A DNA stretch of 64,000 bases, taken from NCBI GenBank assembly GCA_051294375.1, contig CM119271.1, forward strand, positions 8,711,083-8,775,082, read 5' to 3'. The stretch comes from Paraspadella gotoi (Eukaryota > Chaetognatha). Positions within the stretch are counted from its first letter, which is position 1. Every line of letters starts with the position of its first letter. The position numbers and the translations under genes are program-made. Below, one piece after another: positions 36,332 through 47,501 of the stretch. Below the pieces are notes generated by a model, which was not told where the DNA came from, searched no databases, and worked only from the letters and a program-made list of their open reading frames with translations.

Positions 36332-36780
36332 TTCCATTAGCCCATTGTTCGCGGCTGCCCCAAGTCTCCCTCATTCTTCCTTCGTTACACTATCCGCTGC
36401 CTCCTCCTCCTTCCTCCTCCTCTCCACATCTCATTATACCGTCACAATCTTTTCCTTCCACCTCATCAAAAAAGACTGATGTCTTCTTTTGTCTCTCATT
36501 TTCCTGCTTTGTCCCGCCTCCCCCCTTGCCTCCCTGCCCTCACCTCCCTGCTTTACCTTCTCTTCCCCTGCTCCCCTCCTCCTCTCTCTCCCCTACTCTT
36601 TTCCTTAAGCGCTGAAACTTCTTGTGAAATTGTTTGTTCATTTACTAAGTCGTAACATCTCTCGTCTCTTCTCCGATCTCTTCTCTCTCTCTCTTCTCTC
36701 TCTCTCTCTCATCTCTCTCTCCCATCCCCGTGTCTGCGACCCAATCCATCTCTGTCTGCACTTTGTTTATGCATCTGCAT
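35713..36780. repeat. CT-rich tract with ~125-bp tandem units
   Basis: T/C-rich sequence in which a unit containing 'ccttctgtctccc-ttcattct' and 'ctacatctctcctttccctt' recurs (about 35889 and 36015). Copy 2 of the large duplication has three such units (about 46349, 46483, 46602). No gene is visible. Confidence 0.75.
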
Positions 36781-36825
36781 AAGTCTTAATGTCAGTCTTC
36801 TCCCTTTCACATTCGCTCTTCACAG

Positions 36826-36906
36826 TTTTGGATCATACATCCTGATATCTATCCTGAATATTAATCCCGAAGGAAAGAGAATATAAATCGGAGAGATTTT
36901 ACGAAG
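36826..36906 (+). CDS. Candidate 81-nt internal exon (copy 1)
   Basis: A strong acceptor (pyrimidine tract then CTCTTCACAG, ending 36825) and a near-consensus donor (ACGAAG/GTTAGT at 36906/36907) bound exactly 81 bases, the same length as in copy 2 (47421-47501). In phase 0 the copy-1 start reads FWIIHPDIYP and its end reads ENINRRDFTK. A compensating indel pair in the middle creates a stop in this copy. The family is not recognised; the end resembles a degenerate EF-hand loop only loosely. Equal length and conserved splice sites in both copies support an exon; the lack of other exons argues for caution. Confidence 0.4.
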
Positions 36907-38519
36907 GTTAGTGCCCCTGTAGATTCGCCTTCTTACATACCTGAAAGAAGAAAAGAACCATAGTTTTGACTTTCAATGAGATTCTTGCAAGCAAATACAA
37001 AGCAATCAACCAGTCTCCAAGTCGATTTGACAATCAATTAACTCAGATTTGCTAGCTTAAAAAAAAAACAGCCCGACAATAGCTACCACAAGTACGAAGT
37101 TTCGAATGCGAACGACGCTCGTCCAAAATTCTATAAGACCCGTAACGAAAGAACAATTTTAAAACAACTTTTCCAACAGATATCCGACCTTTTTTTAAAA
37201 CAACAAACAAACAGCCAGACCCAACGTTCAACTCTGTTCGGAATTTTGTCTACACAACGACCTACCCGTGTGGAACCTTCAAACAACAAAACAAAGAAAC
37301 AGAACAAGTATCACCCTGTTCTTAATTTGCGTTGGGGTTTTATGTTTATGCCCCTTCGTCTTTTCGTTACTTTTTTTTTTCACAACCGATTTCGAATTCA
37401 TGACGTCCGATCGATCGATTATACGCGGGAATTTTATCCCTTTTTTTTCCTTTCTTTTTCCTTTTTTTCCCCCTTAATCTTTTCTTTTTTTTTTTCTTTT
37501 TCTTTCCTTTTCATTCATTCCGACGCGAAAATCGCTCAATCATCCATTGGTTTTTGAGTTCTTGACGTTTTTATGCAAATTTCTCTCCCTCTCTCCTCTT
37601 TCTCTCCTCCTCTCCTCTCTCCTCTCTCATCTCTCTCTCTCTACTCTCGTCTCCTCTCTTCTCTCTCATCTTCTCTCTCTCTCTCCTTGCTTCTCTCTCT
37701 CTCTCTCCATCTCATCACATCATATCTTATATTTCCCCCCGACTTTTTTTTTCTTCGTCATTTTTTTTTAATCGCAAATGGAATCCAAAATTTTCGTGTT
37801 GACGCCTGAAGAGATCGAGGGCCTCATTTTCATTTCATTCATTTCATATTCAATTCCAATTTCATATCATTCAGTCGTTTGTATTGCATTTAGTTTGTAT
37901 TTCATTTCATTTCGAATTTACATTATTTTAATTTATCTTTCCATATCATTTCCTTTTTATTCTTTTATTTCATTTCGTTTCAATTTTATTTAATTTATTT
38001 AATTTAATTATTTATTATATTTTATTTAAATCATTTAATTTTCATTTATTTCAATTTTACATTTTTTCATTTAAATTTTAACGGAATTGAGCAAGAAAAT
38101 TGAATTTATGAATGGAAAAACATTGTTAAATAAAATTTATAAATAAAATATAAATTAAATCAAAATAGACCGATAATCGCACCTACCAAAAGAAAAATTC
38201 AGAATTATAATAATGAATATCTTCAATCCGAAATGAATGTATAACAGAATGAATTTTAAATGAGATCAATTGTAGGAATCCCGAAAAAAAAACTGTGAAA
38301 AAATATACATGACCTGGTAAATGCCGTGGATTTGATTAAACTAAAACGCCATATACTATAATTTAAACAAGGAATGATAAATGATTCTAAATTTCAAAGA
38401 AGAAAGTTTTATCCAACCGAAACGGTGTCAATTAATCATGGCGTGAAACGAAAAAAAAACCAGACGAAAATGTTAATTGATAAATTATAGTGATTGTGTG
38501 CTTAAATGAAAGTGCTCTC
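36907..38519. other. Mixed T-rich and AT-rich DNA
   Basis: Contains T/C-rich 37365-37510, an octamer ATGCAAAT (about 37573-37580), (CT)n 37585-37710 and an (ATTTC)n/(ATTTA)n-like tract at 37825-38080. No exon is recognised. Confidence 0.5.
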
Positions 38520-38665
38520 TCTTTTTTCTGACTCCCTGCTGCTCTCTCTTCTCTCTCTCTCTCTCCTCTTCTTCTTTCTCCTCTCTTCCTTCTCCTCTCT
38601 CCCTCATCTCCTCTCATCTTCTCTCTCTCTCTCTCTTCTTTTCTTCTTCTGTCTCTCTCTCTCCC
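38520..38665. repeat. CT-rich array
   Basis: Interrupted (CT)n. The counterpart in copy 2 is a purer (CT)n at 49063-49185. Confidence 0.9.
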
Positions 38666-38865
38666 CATTAGCATTCCTTTAAAATATAGATGACCTTAAA
38701 TTTGTCAACTCACGGTGTAAAGGTATATTTGGAAAAAAATTAATTAATTTGATAAGAACTTAGAAAATATGACTTTTAGTTATCAAATTCAACAAATCTG
38801 TTTTTAAAGACGTTTTCAATTTCTTGTTGTTTGAATTAAATAAAGTCACAATTATTCAGATAACA

Positions 38866-39047
38866 AAGAAAGAAGAAAAGAAGAAAGAAAAGAAAGAAAG
38901 AAAGAAGAAAGAGAAGAAGAGAGAAAGAGAGACGAGAGAGAGAGAGAAGAGAGGAGAGAGAGAGAGGGAGAAGAGGAGACAGAGAGAGAGAAGAAAGAGA
39001 CCAGAGAGAGAGAGAGAGAAGGGGGAGAAAACAGAGGAGAAAGAGAG

Positions 39048-39099
<52 letters not shown>

Positions 39100-39138
39100 C
39101 AGAGGAGAAAGAGACAGAGAGAAAGAAAAGAGAGAGAG

Positions 39139-39214
<76 letters not shown>
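38866..39214. repeat. (GAAA)n/(GA)n array, ~350 bp
   Basis: Purine array with many short interruptions. The Arg/Glu-rich (plus) and Ser/Leu-rich (minus) frames are repeat products. Counterpart at 49378-49710. Confidence 0.97.
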
Positions 39215-39220
<6 letters not shown>

Positions 39221-39317
39221 AATTCATCAACTTTTGGCCTCTGAGTTCAACGTCGCTCATACCTTCATTCTTTTTTCGTTCGCGCTCGCATCTCGCGTCG
39301 CCGCGCAAACTTGTCAC

Positions 39318-39410
39318 TAGAGATCCTCCCCCTCTTCTTCTCTTCTTCTCTTTTCTTCTCTCTTCTTCTCTTCTTCTCTCTTCTTCTCTTCTTTCTTTAC
39401 TTCTCTTTTT
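39318..39410. repeat. (TCTTCTTC)n array
   Basis: Pyrimidine array of TCTTCTCTTCT units, present in all three copies (49815-49905 and 51305-51385). Confidence 0.9.
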
Positions 39411-39548
39411 CTCAATCCTCCTCTTCTCTATTTGCCTTTTCTTCTCTATCCTCCTTATCTTCTATAGCCCTTTTCTTTTCTACGCTTCCGATTTTTTTTC
39501 TCTTTGTTTGTCCTTTCATTTCTTGTATTTTGATCCATTTGATTATCT

Positions 39549-39626
39549 TATGAAATTGGTACAACCCATATAAAAATTATCCGTTCATTTAATAAATAAG
39601 CTATCTTGCCCCTGACTAATTATAAG
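39549..39626. repeat. Dispersed repeat B, left half
   Basis: 'gaaattggtacaaccca', 'tataaaaattat' and 'agctatcttgcccctgact' match 25934-26010. Followed by (TTTCC)n at 39658-39690 and (CT)n at 39823-39905. Confidence 0.6.
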
Positions 39627-39819
39627 TTCGTTTGCTCTCTTTCCTTCAAGTTTTCTTTTCTTTCCTTTCCTTTCCTTTCCTTTCCTTTTTTTTTCTTTTT
39701 CATCTTTTCTTTTTCTTTTTTTTTTCCTTCCTTTCTTCTTTCTTTATCGCTAAAATTAGTTATTTTTCCTTATTTTGTTTATTTTCTTTTCTTATTTCCT
39801 TCATTAACCCATGTTCTTT

Positions 39820-39904
<85 letters not shown>

Positions 39905-40494
39905 CCTCATCTCATATTACAAAATCTGCGGCTCCGCGGAATTTCTCCAATCAACATCATCTCGAACCAAAAAAACAACTTCCCTGCTTAACCAATCCTC
40001 GGTCATCGATACAACGACGACCTAAGAGATACATATCATATTTTGTTTTTGATAGAAGGATTTACGATTCTCTCTGTCTCTCTCTTTCTTACCCTGGTCT
40101 CGTAGTCGTCCCTTTTTACATCTCTCCATTTTTCCGCCTCTCGCCTCTCGCCCTTTCTTCCTCCCTCTCTTTCCCTCTTTTCCCCTATCTCTCTTCTCTC
40201 TGCCCTCCTATGTCATCCTCCGAAATCGTCTCTCTTTCTCATCCCTTCCCTTCTCCTCTTCCTCTCCCTCCCTCCCTTCATTCCCCTACCCTCTTCCCCC
40301 CTTTCTCCCTCTCTCTCCCCCCAAAAAACCATCCTCCATTGTTCTCCCCTCTCATCTTTCCCCCCCTCCGCCCCCCTTTCGAAACCGCCTTGTTCATCTG
40401 TCAATTATCCGAGATGATCCATTCATCGAATTTCATCGAAACTCGACGTCGACTGTCACGCGCGTCGCCATGACGACGCGGGGAAGCGACCGGA

Positions 40495-40567
40495 CCAATC
40501 GGGAGACGAGAAGACAGAAGGACGGACCAATCGGTTAATCGAGTTGGGAATGGAAAGGAAGTATAAA
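40495..40567 (+). promoter_or_regulatory. Candidate promoter: two CCAAT boxes and TATA (copy 1)
   Basis: Two CCAAT boxes in identical context (GGACCAATCGG) at 40495-40499 and 40527-40531, then TATAAA at 40562-40567 (GAAGTATAAAGGAGGG). The CCAAT-CCAAT spacing (32) and CCAAT-TATA spacing (35) suit NF-Y plus a TATA box for plus-strand transcription starting near 40595. The same arrangement is retained at 50983-51055 and 52029-52100 despite indels nearby. A T/C-rich stretch and (CT)n follow at the expected start. The gene served is unknown; the FABP gene lies on the opposite strand. Confidence 0.5.
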
Positions 40568-40629
40568 GGAGGGATGGAAACTTTTCTTTCTATTATTTTC
40601 TGCCTCTTTCTCTTTCTATTTTGTGTGTC

Positions 40630-40630
40630 T

Positions 40631-40666
<36 letters not shown>

Positions 40667-40674
40667 CTCTCTCC

Positions 40675-40714
<40 letters not shown>

Positions 40715-40816
40715 GCGAGTGGCTCAAGCTGTCAAAAGAGAGAAAAGGTCCCGGGAGAATTTGGAAGGGGAAGAACCAATTGAAAGGGAAGACGAGATAG
40801 CGACTGGACCGAATGA

Positions 40817-40899
<83 letters not shown>
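40630..40899. repeat. (CT)n and (GA)n arrays
   Basis: (CT)n at 40630-40711 and (GA)n at 40818-40899 flank ~105 bases of unique sequence, giving opposite-strand dinucleotide arms that could fold back. Confidence 0.95.
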
Positions 40900-41090
40900 A
40901 GCGGCGTTGATTGAAGGCTTTTTGACAATTGAGCAGCGTTGGGCGTTGGGTTGTCGTTGTTTGTCGTTGTTGTCGTGTTGTCCGTTGTTGTTGTCGTTAA
41001 AAAGAAACACGATTTTCGTGTTGACTGAAACATAACAACTTTTTTAAAGTCTGTAGTCGGGCATTCCTTAAGTTCTCCGCATATAAGCAT

Positions 41091-41252
41091 GGTGGCTCAT
41101 GAGTAAAGCCATCAGCTCATGACCACTAGGTACGGAGTTTCAATTCTATCCCTGCGGAAGCGTGCGGAAGACCCCAAACCGCCTTGGCGGCCTTAAAACA
41201 CTCATCCTGTTCAGGATCCGTTCCATGGCTGCTTGAGGCGCCATAGACGTAA
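41091..41252 (+). repeat. tRNA-derived SINE (copy 1)
   Basis: Starts GGTGGCTCATGAGTAAAGCC (A-box region) with a B-box-like 'gtttcaattc' about 45 bases on, then a body with CCGCCTTGGCGG and CCGTTCCATGGCTG. The head matches the SINE at 4575-4850. The copy-2 counterpart (52673-52840) has the better B box GGGTTCAATTC. Confidence 0.7.
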
Positions 41253-41538
41253 GTCAAAATAAATTATTTACTTGTTTCCTCTACAAAAGCAGAAATCGAC
41301 ATAATTTCTATAGCGCTGTCCACAGAGATAGTTTAATTTGAATTAATAAATCCTTTGTTAACGATCAAAAAAAACTTTCTTTATTATCAAACACTTAAAG
41401 GTATACAATAAAAATTAATGCATCAATCACATTCGTCCGTTTTAAAATTCGATGCCGGACAACGAGAACATTTCTCTCTCCCTCTTTCCCTCTCTCCCTC
41501 TCCTCTCTCTCTCTCTCTCACTCTCTCTCTCTCCTCTC

Positions 41539-41786
41539 TCAATTCCCGAAAAGGTCCAAGTATCTCTCAAAGAGCGGAAGCCCCTCCGCCCCCTTCCGCG
41601 AGTAATGCCTTTTGGAGACGATGCCCCCGCATTGATGGTCGCCGTCATCGTGTTTCCGGAAACAACGCGCTCCACGTCATGTTCTTTCGGCTGTTTGGCG
41701 TCCGTCTTGATTTGGTTCGGATTTGATTGATTGGTTTGATTGGTTGATTGATTTAATTTGATTTTTTTTTATTTATTTATTTATTT

Positions 41787-41858
<72 letters not shown>

Positions 41859-42906
41859 TTATTTGATCTGATTTATTATTCAAATGATTGTCTAATTGTT
41901 TGAATCATTTATTAAATGTGATTGATTGATTGATTGATAGTTGGTATTATTATTTGATTAATCAAATATTGAATTGATCTATTGATTGATTGATTGATTG
42001 ATGATGATTTTTTTGATTGATTGATTGATTTGATTGGTTGATTGATTGATTGATTGATTGATTGTTCGCTTGATTATTTGCATGAATGATTAATAAGAAT
42101 CTGATCCATTGATCGTTGAATTGATTCATCGCTTGTTTGATTGATTGATGCTTGATTGATTGATTGATTGATGATTGCGTCACCGTGCTCTGAATCATCT
42201 TTTTCCTTCCAGCGTCACCGTCGTCGTCGCGTTTCGGTCGTCGAGAGTTTTCTCCGCGAAGGAACGCCGATCTGTCATCGATAAATGATAAATGATGATG
42301 ATAAATGATAAACATGATAACATTATCATTAATTAATGTAAAGTAAATTAAAATATGTTTTAAGCTAAACTTTGAACTTGAGCGTTTGCGTTTTTGAAAG
42401 GTCCGAGGATGGTAGCGACGGTCCATGTATCGTCGGCGCTTCTGTTTTTTTTAGAGACATGAAACCATGACGGGAATGGAGGAGACAAGGTGAGACAAGG
42501 TAGGACGAGTTCAAGACGACACGAGGCGAGTTCGTATCATTTTTTTTTTTAAATACTTCCCATTACAATCATGCAATCAATTCGGGTCACCCCAATCAAT
42601 TAATCAAATCGACGCAACCCGCCTTCGATCAACTTCGTCGGAACAAATCAATCAATCCAATCAATTAATCAATTTCCTCTATAGATCGTACGATATCCCA
42701 ATTTCCGATCAATCAATTAATCAAGGAAAACAATCATCACGCAATCAAACATCAATCAATCGATCAATTCATTAGTTAATCAACCAATTAAACATTAATC
42801 AGTCAATCATCAAACAATCCCCCCGCGTTAATTCACTTAGAGATCTGGACGATGGGTTTGAGAGTGTTGCCCATCTTCCTGGTGGAGATGAAGTCCAACT
42901 CGAGAA
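41539..42906 (-). pseudogene. Fatty-acid-binding-protein gene, broken first copy
   Basis: Counterpart of the intact FABP gene at 53165-54625. Exon 4 (41705-41539) is 167 nt against 171. Exon 3 (42271-42184) is 88 against 90. Exon 2 (42441-42371) is 71 against 67, with four single-base insertions in 25 bases. Exon 1 (42906-42837) has a 3-base insertion and is cut off by the 25-N gap. All frame-breaking changes are small indels, several in or beside short homopolymers, which fits uncorrected long-read errors better than decay. Introns, arrays and the 3' region match copy 2. I call it an assembly copy and not a true pseudogene. Confidence 0.85.
41764..42180. repeat. (TTTA)n and (TGAT)n arrays in FABP intron 3 (copy 1)
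   Basis: (TTTA)n at 41768-41860 and (GATT)n at 41921-42178. Counterpart at 53391-53810. Confidence 0.95.
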
Positions 42907-42931
42907 NNNNNNNNNNNNNNNNNNNNNNNNN
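42907..42931. other. Assembly gap, 25 N, between duplicate copies
   Basis: Exactly 25 N. The left flank ends inside FABP exon 1; the right flank restarts the sequence seen at 32529. This is the pattern of two overlapping contigs joined with a minimum-size gap. Confidence 0.99.
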
Positions 42932-42936
42932 TCAAA

Positions 42937-43304
42937 GTTTTTAGTTGTGCCGCGAGTACTCGCGGAGCAACGGTATAAGTCACTTTTCGGTCAGTCTGTC
43001 GGTCGGTCCGTCGAACAGTCGGGCAGTTGGTATATCTGTCTATCAGTCTGTCCCACTTACGTTAAAAATGCATATAATTCGCATTTAGGTTGTTGCTCAT
43101 TTGTTAAAACAGAAAAAAAACTTAAATCTAAGGGACTGCTAGCTCCGACTCATGAATATCTAAAACTATAAAGTACAAAAGATAAAATTTCGATGCAGTG
43201 CATGTCATGTCATGTCATGTCACGTCATATCAGGTGATCAAAGAAAAATACACGAGAAAATAAAGCCATTGAGGCGCAACACATTGGAATTATCGTTCTT
43301 GTTT
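42937..43304 (+). repeat. Dispersed ~370-bp element (duplicate)
   Basis: Copy of 32536-32927. The palindrome GCGAGTACTCGC is intact, and the right end reads GAGGCGCAAC followed by 'ggaattatcgttcttgtt'. Confidence 0.75.
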
Positions 43305-44515
43305 TAAAATTAAAGGGCAGTCATTAAATTATACTTAATTACCGAACGTCCATAATTCGGCCGCCAAATAAAAAAAAAGGAAGTTGCCCGTTAAAAATTA
43401 GTCCTTTATAAAAGAGACAAATGAGCGGCGATCGAATTTCATAAAACAGCGACTCGATATCGATTGCCCTCTCCCGACTTTCAAATGTTTTTTTAATGTT
43501 TCAGGCACACAATGTTTTAAATCAAATGTTTTTCAAAGATTTCTTTGCTTTTTTCGTTAAAAAAAAATAAAATCGTCGTTTGATTTTTCGATTTTCCAAG
43601 AAAAACTAAACTTACGATTTCTTTTGTTTTCCAATTTTTCGATCAGTTTTTTATCGAAATTTTTCAGAATTTTTATTTTACAATACTTCTTTCGCTCTTT
43701 TAGTATCTCTCTCCTCTCGACTCTTGCTCTCTAATTATCCTCGTACATCTCATCTTCTCTTCTATCTGCCATCTTGTGCTTTCATTAAGTGCTGTTTCGC
43801 TCGACGTATACATAACACTGCTTTCATACATTTACACTGGTGCTTTCACTTTTTATTTTCACTTTTTTGACTTTTTCCACTACTACAATGACACAAAATG
43901 CAGATAAAACCGGACAGACGAATCTGTAGGCTTGTTTCAAATCCGATGTCTTATCTCTCTCTGCTTATCTCTCGTCATTTCGTCTCTACGTCTCTCTCCG
44001 TCTCTCTCTCATCTCGTCTTTCTCAGTCTCTCTCTCTCTCTCTCGTCTCTCTCTCTCTCTCTCGTCTCCAAAGCTTTTCTCGCTTTTTCAAAAATCTCAA
44101 ACCCCGGGACGAGAGTCCCCAGAATATGACCCATTTTTCGTTTAACCCCGCAACATCGAGCTCGATAAAGAGTAAGAGATATCGATACGCAGACAGAGAG
44201 AGAGAGGATTAATGGTCTTGATTTCTGTTCGAGTTCTAGACTCTCTTTTCTCTCCCGTGTCATTTTTTTTCAGCCTCGGTCCCGAGAATTAAACAACTGG
44301 TTTTATTACACAAAAGAAAAAAAAATTCGATCGTACAACCGAACAGTATTTAAAAGACACAAAGTCGTTATCGCTACCGAACTGAATTTCTATAATTTCT
44401 ATAATACTACGACCCCTTGCGCGTACGTCCTAAGTTGCTCCATCGAAATTCGGTCCGGAATTCCGACCGGAATTTTCATCGGGTTTCCGAAAAATGCCAT
44501 CGATACGATTCCATT

Positions 44516-44689
44516 TCAATACGTCTCTCTGATTACAAAAACACGCCCCCCCCTTCCCGGCCGCCGGATGTATCTCCCCTGCGTTGTAGCGTCGGCGCTG
44601 TCGGCGGCGCTGTCGGCGCTCTCGTCCTCCGGCGTGCTGCTCCGCGAAGTGACTTTGGTCTTCCGGTGTTGGTTGACGGGCGATTCCAT
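44516..44689 (-). CDS. Hypothetical frame, possible N-terminal exon (MESPV)
   Basis: A 57-codon frame starting MESPVNQHRKTKVTSRS, followed by an acidic Ser/Ala/Asp stretch (EDESADSAADSADATT) and a basic RYIRRPGRGGR end. One base more in the run of eight G would instead lead into another open frame (RDVLKWNRIDGIFRKPD), so the true end is uncertain. A T-rich stretch and GTGACGTTAA lie just upstream of the ATG. I do not recognise the protein. The GC-rich repeat GCGCCGACAGCGCC makes both strands open, so a non-coding CpG segment is a real alternative. It has the same orientation as FABP, 10 kb away. Confidence 0.3.
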   Translation of the reverse strand: MESPVNQHRKTKVTSRSSTPEDESADSAADSADATTQGRYIRRPGRGGRVFVIRETY

Positions 44690-45795
44690 CTTTGATTCTC
44701 AGCTCTTCGACTTTAACGTCACCGAACACGAATATTTGTGGTGAAAATAAAACATGAATCAAAAACAAACAAACAAAGCTTAATACCTTGTTTGATCGAT
44801 ATAAAAAAAACATGTTTGCATATATATTTACTATTCGACTAAATAACAAAATTCTTTGTGCCGAAAAATCACGAAAACAGAAGCGGTTTTGTCCTCGAGG
44901 GAAAGATAAACCTGACAACAAAAAATTGTCGTCAACGAAGCAGACGATTTTGACAAGAATTTCCAAACTAATTGAACCGACAATTGTCAACGAACCTCAA
45001 TTAATTTATATATAAATCTTTACCGCCCGACAAAAGCAAATAAACATTTTTTCTCGCTAAAACAAATCTAATCGAAATCGAGGCTCGTTTTCAAAGAAGT
45101 TTGCCAGTAGAGCCGTCCAACGCCCCGAAGAGAAATCGAGGTCCTCGGGAAAAAAAAGAACAAAAGGGAAACCGAGTCATTTTTTGTAATATTTTTGTAT
45201 GAAGGAAAAATGTTTTCATAGTTTGTTGATGTGTCTATTTTTAGAATGACTTTTTATGGGTGATTTTTTTGTGTATTTACGTTTTTATAAAAGAAATATG
45301 AATTATGTCACAGAATCTTTTTTTTTTGGTTTTGTTTTGACAACTTAGTTTTATTTCTAAGCTCGACTGCATCTTGACTTTTAAACCTGCAAACCTGTCC
45401 CGTCGATTGAATTCGTCGCTCCTCGCCCCTCGGGCGCCGTCAAATAATTTTTTTTTTCAAAGTTAAAATCGACGGAAGATCAAAGAATCAAAAAAACAAA
45501 CTTACCGTCAATTAATCTTCTTCATTTCATCTAACTTACCTTTTTTTCTTTCCTTCTTCTATTTTTTTTAATCAATTCTCTTCAATCTTCGAGTTTCGTC
45601 ATTATTTACTTTGATAAAAATATTCTGAATTCTCTAACACGTTGTATTTACTTTGATCTCTTTCCTAATCCTTTTAAATTCCTTTTTAACCATTCTTCGT
45701 TAATCTTCTTCGATAAGCCCCCTCACTTTCTTTTTCTCAATTTCTACTTCTTTGTCTCATCCTATTATATTTTGATGAATATCTGAAATTTGTCA

Positions 45796-46158
45796 AATTT
45801 TTTAGTTGCGCCTGCGTGAACTGTCGGTCGGGCGGGCGGTCGGTCGGTCGATATGTCTGTCCGTCGGTCTGTCCCACTTACGTTAAAAATGCATATAATT
45901 TTCCATAGTTGGTTGCTCATTTGTTAAGACAGAAAAAAACCCTCAAATCTAAGGGACTGCTAGTGCCGGCTTCAGGAATTCCTAAAACTATAAGGAATAA
46001 AAGACGGAATTTTGATGCAGTGCATGTCATAAATACAGGGGAGAATAAAGTTTTTTTAGTAACGTCATATCATGTTATGTCATATCATGTGAACAAGGGG
46101 AAATACACGTGAAAATAAAGTCACTGCGGAGCAACACATTGGCATTACCGTTCTTTTT
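45796..46158 (+). repeat. Dispersed ~370-bp element (duplicate)
   Basis: Copy of 35345-35712; right end TGCGGAGCAAC. Followed by the CT-rich tract 46159-46790 with three ~125-bp units. Confidence 0.7.
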
Positions 46159-47283
46159 TAATTTGCTACCTAATACTATTTTTCCTCCCTCTTATCCTCT
46201 GACATCTCCTTTGCTTAACATTCTAAATTTCTAACTAATTCCTATTTCTTTTCCCTCGCATTATCCTTCTATACCTCTCCTTTTCCTTTTCATTCTTCTT
46301 TAAATACTTATTCTACCTCTCATTCTCCTTCTCATTCTCCTTCTTAACGCCTTCTGTCTCCCTTTTCATTCTACTTTAATTTCTCCTTCTTCTCCTTCTC
46401 TATTTCTCTATTTCTACATCTCTCCTTTTCCTTCTCATTCTAATATGTTTTCTGCTTCTCCTTCTCATTCTCCTTCTAAACGTCTTCTGTCTCCCTTTTC
46501 ATTCTAATTTAATTTCTCCTTCTTCTCCCTCTCATTCTATTTCTACATCTCTCCTTTCCCTTCTCATTCTAACATGCTTTCTGCTTCTCCTCATTCTCCC
46601 AAACACCTTCTTTCTCCCTATTCAATCTCCTTTAATTTCTTCTCCCTCTCATTCTCCCTCTCCCTCTCCTTCTTACTCCCCCCTCCTTCTCAATTCCTCT
46701 CCATCTCCTCCTCCCATTTCTTTCCCTTTTGTTCGAATAAATCGCGATTTAAGTGTCGCTTCTTTTTTTTTTTTTTTTTTTCCAAAGATTCCTGATGAAC
46801 GCATCTCCTTTCCGAGCGCATCGCTTAGTCATTACTATCACAATCTCTATTTTCAAGCACTCTCTCATCTCTCTCTCTCTCTACTCTCTCTCTCGTATCT
46901 CTCTCTCTCTCTCTCTCTCCTTTCCATTTAGCCCATTGTTCGCCGCTCCCCCCCCAAAGCTCTTCCTCTCTCCCTTCGTTTTACACACTATCCTGCTCTC
47001 CTCTCCTCCCTCCTCCTTTCCATTATAATCCGTCACATCTTTTCCTTTCACCTCATCAAAAAAGACTGATGTCTTCTTTTGTCTCTCATTTCTGCTTTGT
47101 CCCGCTCCCCCCTTTGCCTCCCTGCCCCTCACCTCCCCTCTTCTACCTCTTCCCTGCTCCCTCCTCCTCTCTCTTCCCCTCTCTTCCATTAAGCGCTGAA
47201 ACTTCTTGTGAATTGTTTGTCTTTATAAGTCTGTAATCTCTCTCTCTCTCTCTTCTCTCCTCATCTCTCTCTCTCTCCCTCTG

Positions 47284-47322
<39 letters not shown>

Positions 47323-47420
47323 ACCGTGTCTGCGACCAATCCATCTCTGTCTGCACTTTGTTTATGCATCTGCATAAGTCTTAATGTCAGTTTTTCCCTT
47401 TCCCATTCGTCTCTTCACAG

Positions 47421-47501
47421 TCGGATCATACAGTCCTGATATCTATCCTGATATTTATCCCGAAAGAAAAGAGAATATAAATCGGAGAGCATTTTCAGAA
47501 G
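47421..47501 (+). CDS. Candidate 81-nt internal exon (copy 2)
   Basis: Same length and same splice sites as 36826-36906: a long pyrimidine tract then CTCTTCACAG before it, and CAGAAG/GTTAGT after it. In this copy one frame reads SYSPDIYPDIYPERKENIN and stays open. Phase cannot be settled because the two copies differ by small indels at the 5' end. Family not recognised. Confidence 0.4.

Larger units (their letters stand above)
32529..42906 (+). repeat. Duplicated ~10.4-kb segment, copy 1
   Basis: From 'tcaaagtttttagttgtgcc' to 'gaagtccaactcgaga' this segment is repeated in the same order and orientation at 42932-54525. Shared landmarks include two dispersed elements, a CpG stretch (34.1/44.6 kb), a CT-rich tract, an 81-nt exon candidate, a CCAAT/TATA promoter, a SINE and the FABP gene. 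Differences are mainly 1-3-base indels plus array-length changes. Copy 1 stops at a 25-N gap inside FABP exon 1. Confidence 0.97.

Noticed and set aside
38824-39573. 249-residue Arg/Glu then Ser/Phe-rich frame
   Set aside because: Produced by the GA array and the following TCTTC array; the indel-rich copies do not conserve it.
41962-42426. Gln/Asn/Ser-rich INQS repeat frame (also 53964-53530)
   Set aside because: (TGAT)n array inside FABP intron 3; only the short exon 3 within it is coding, in another frame.
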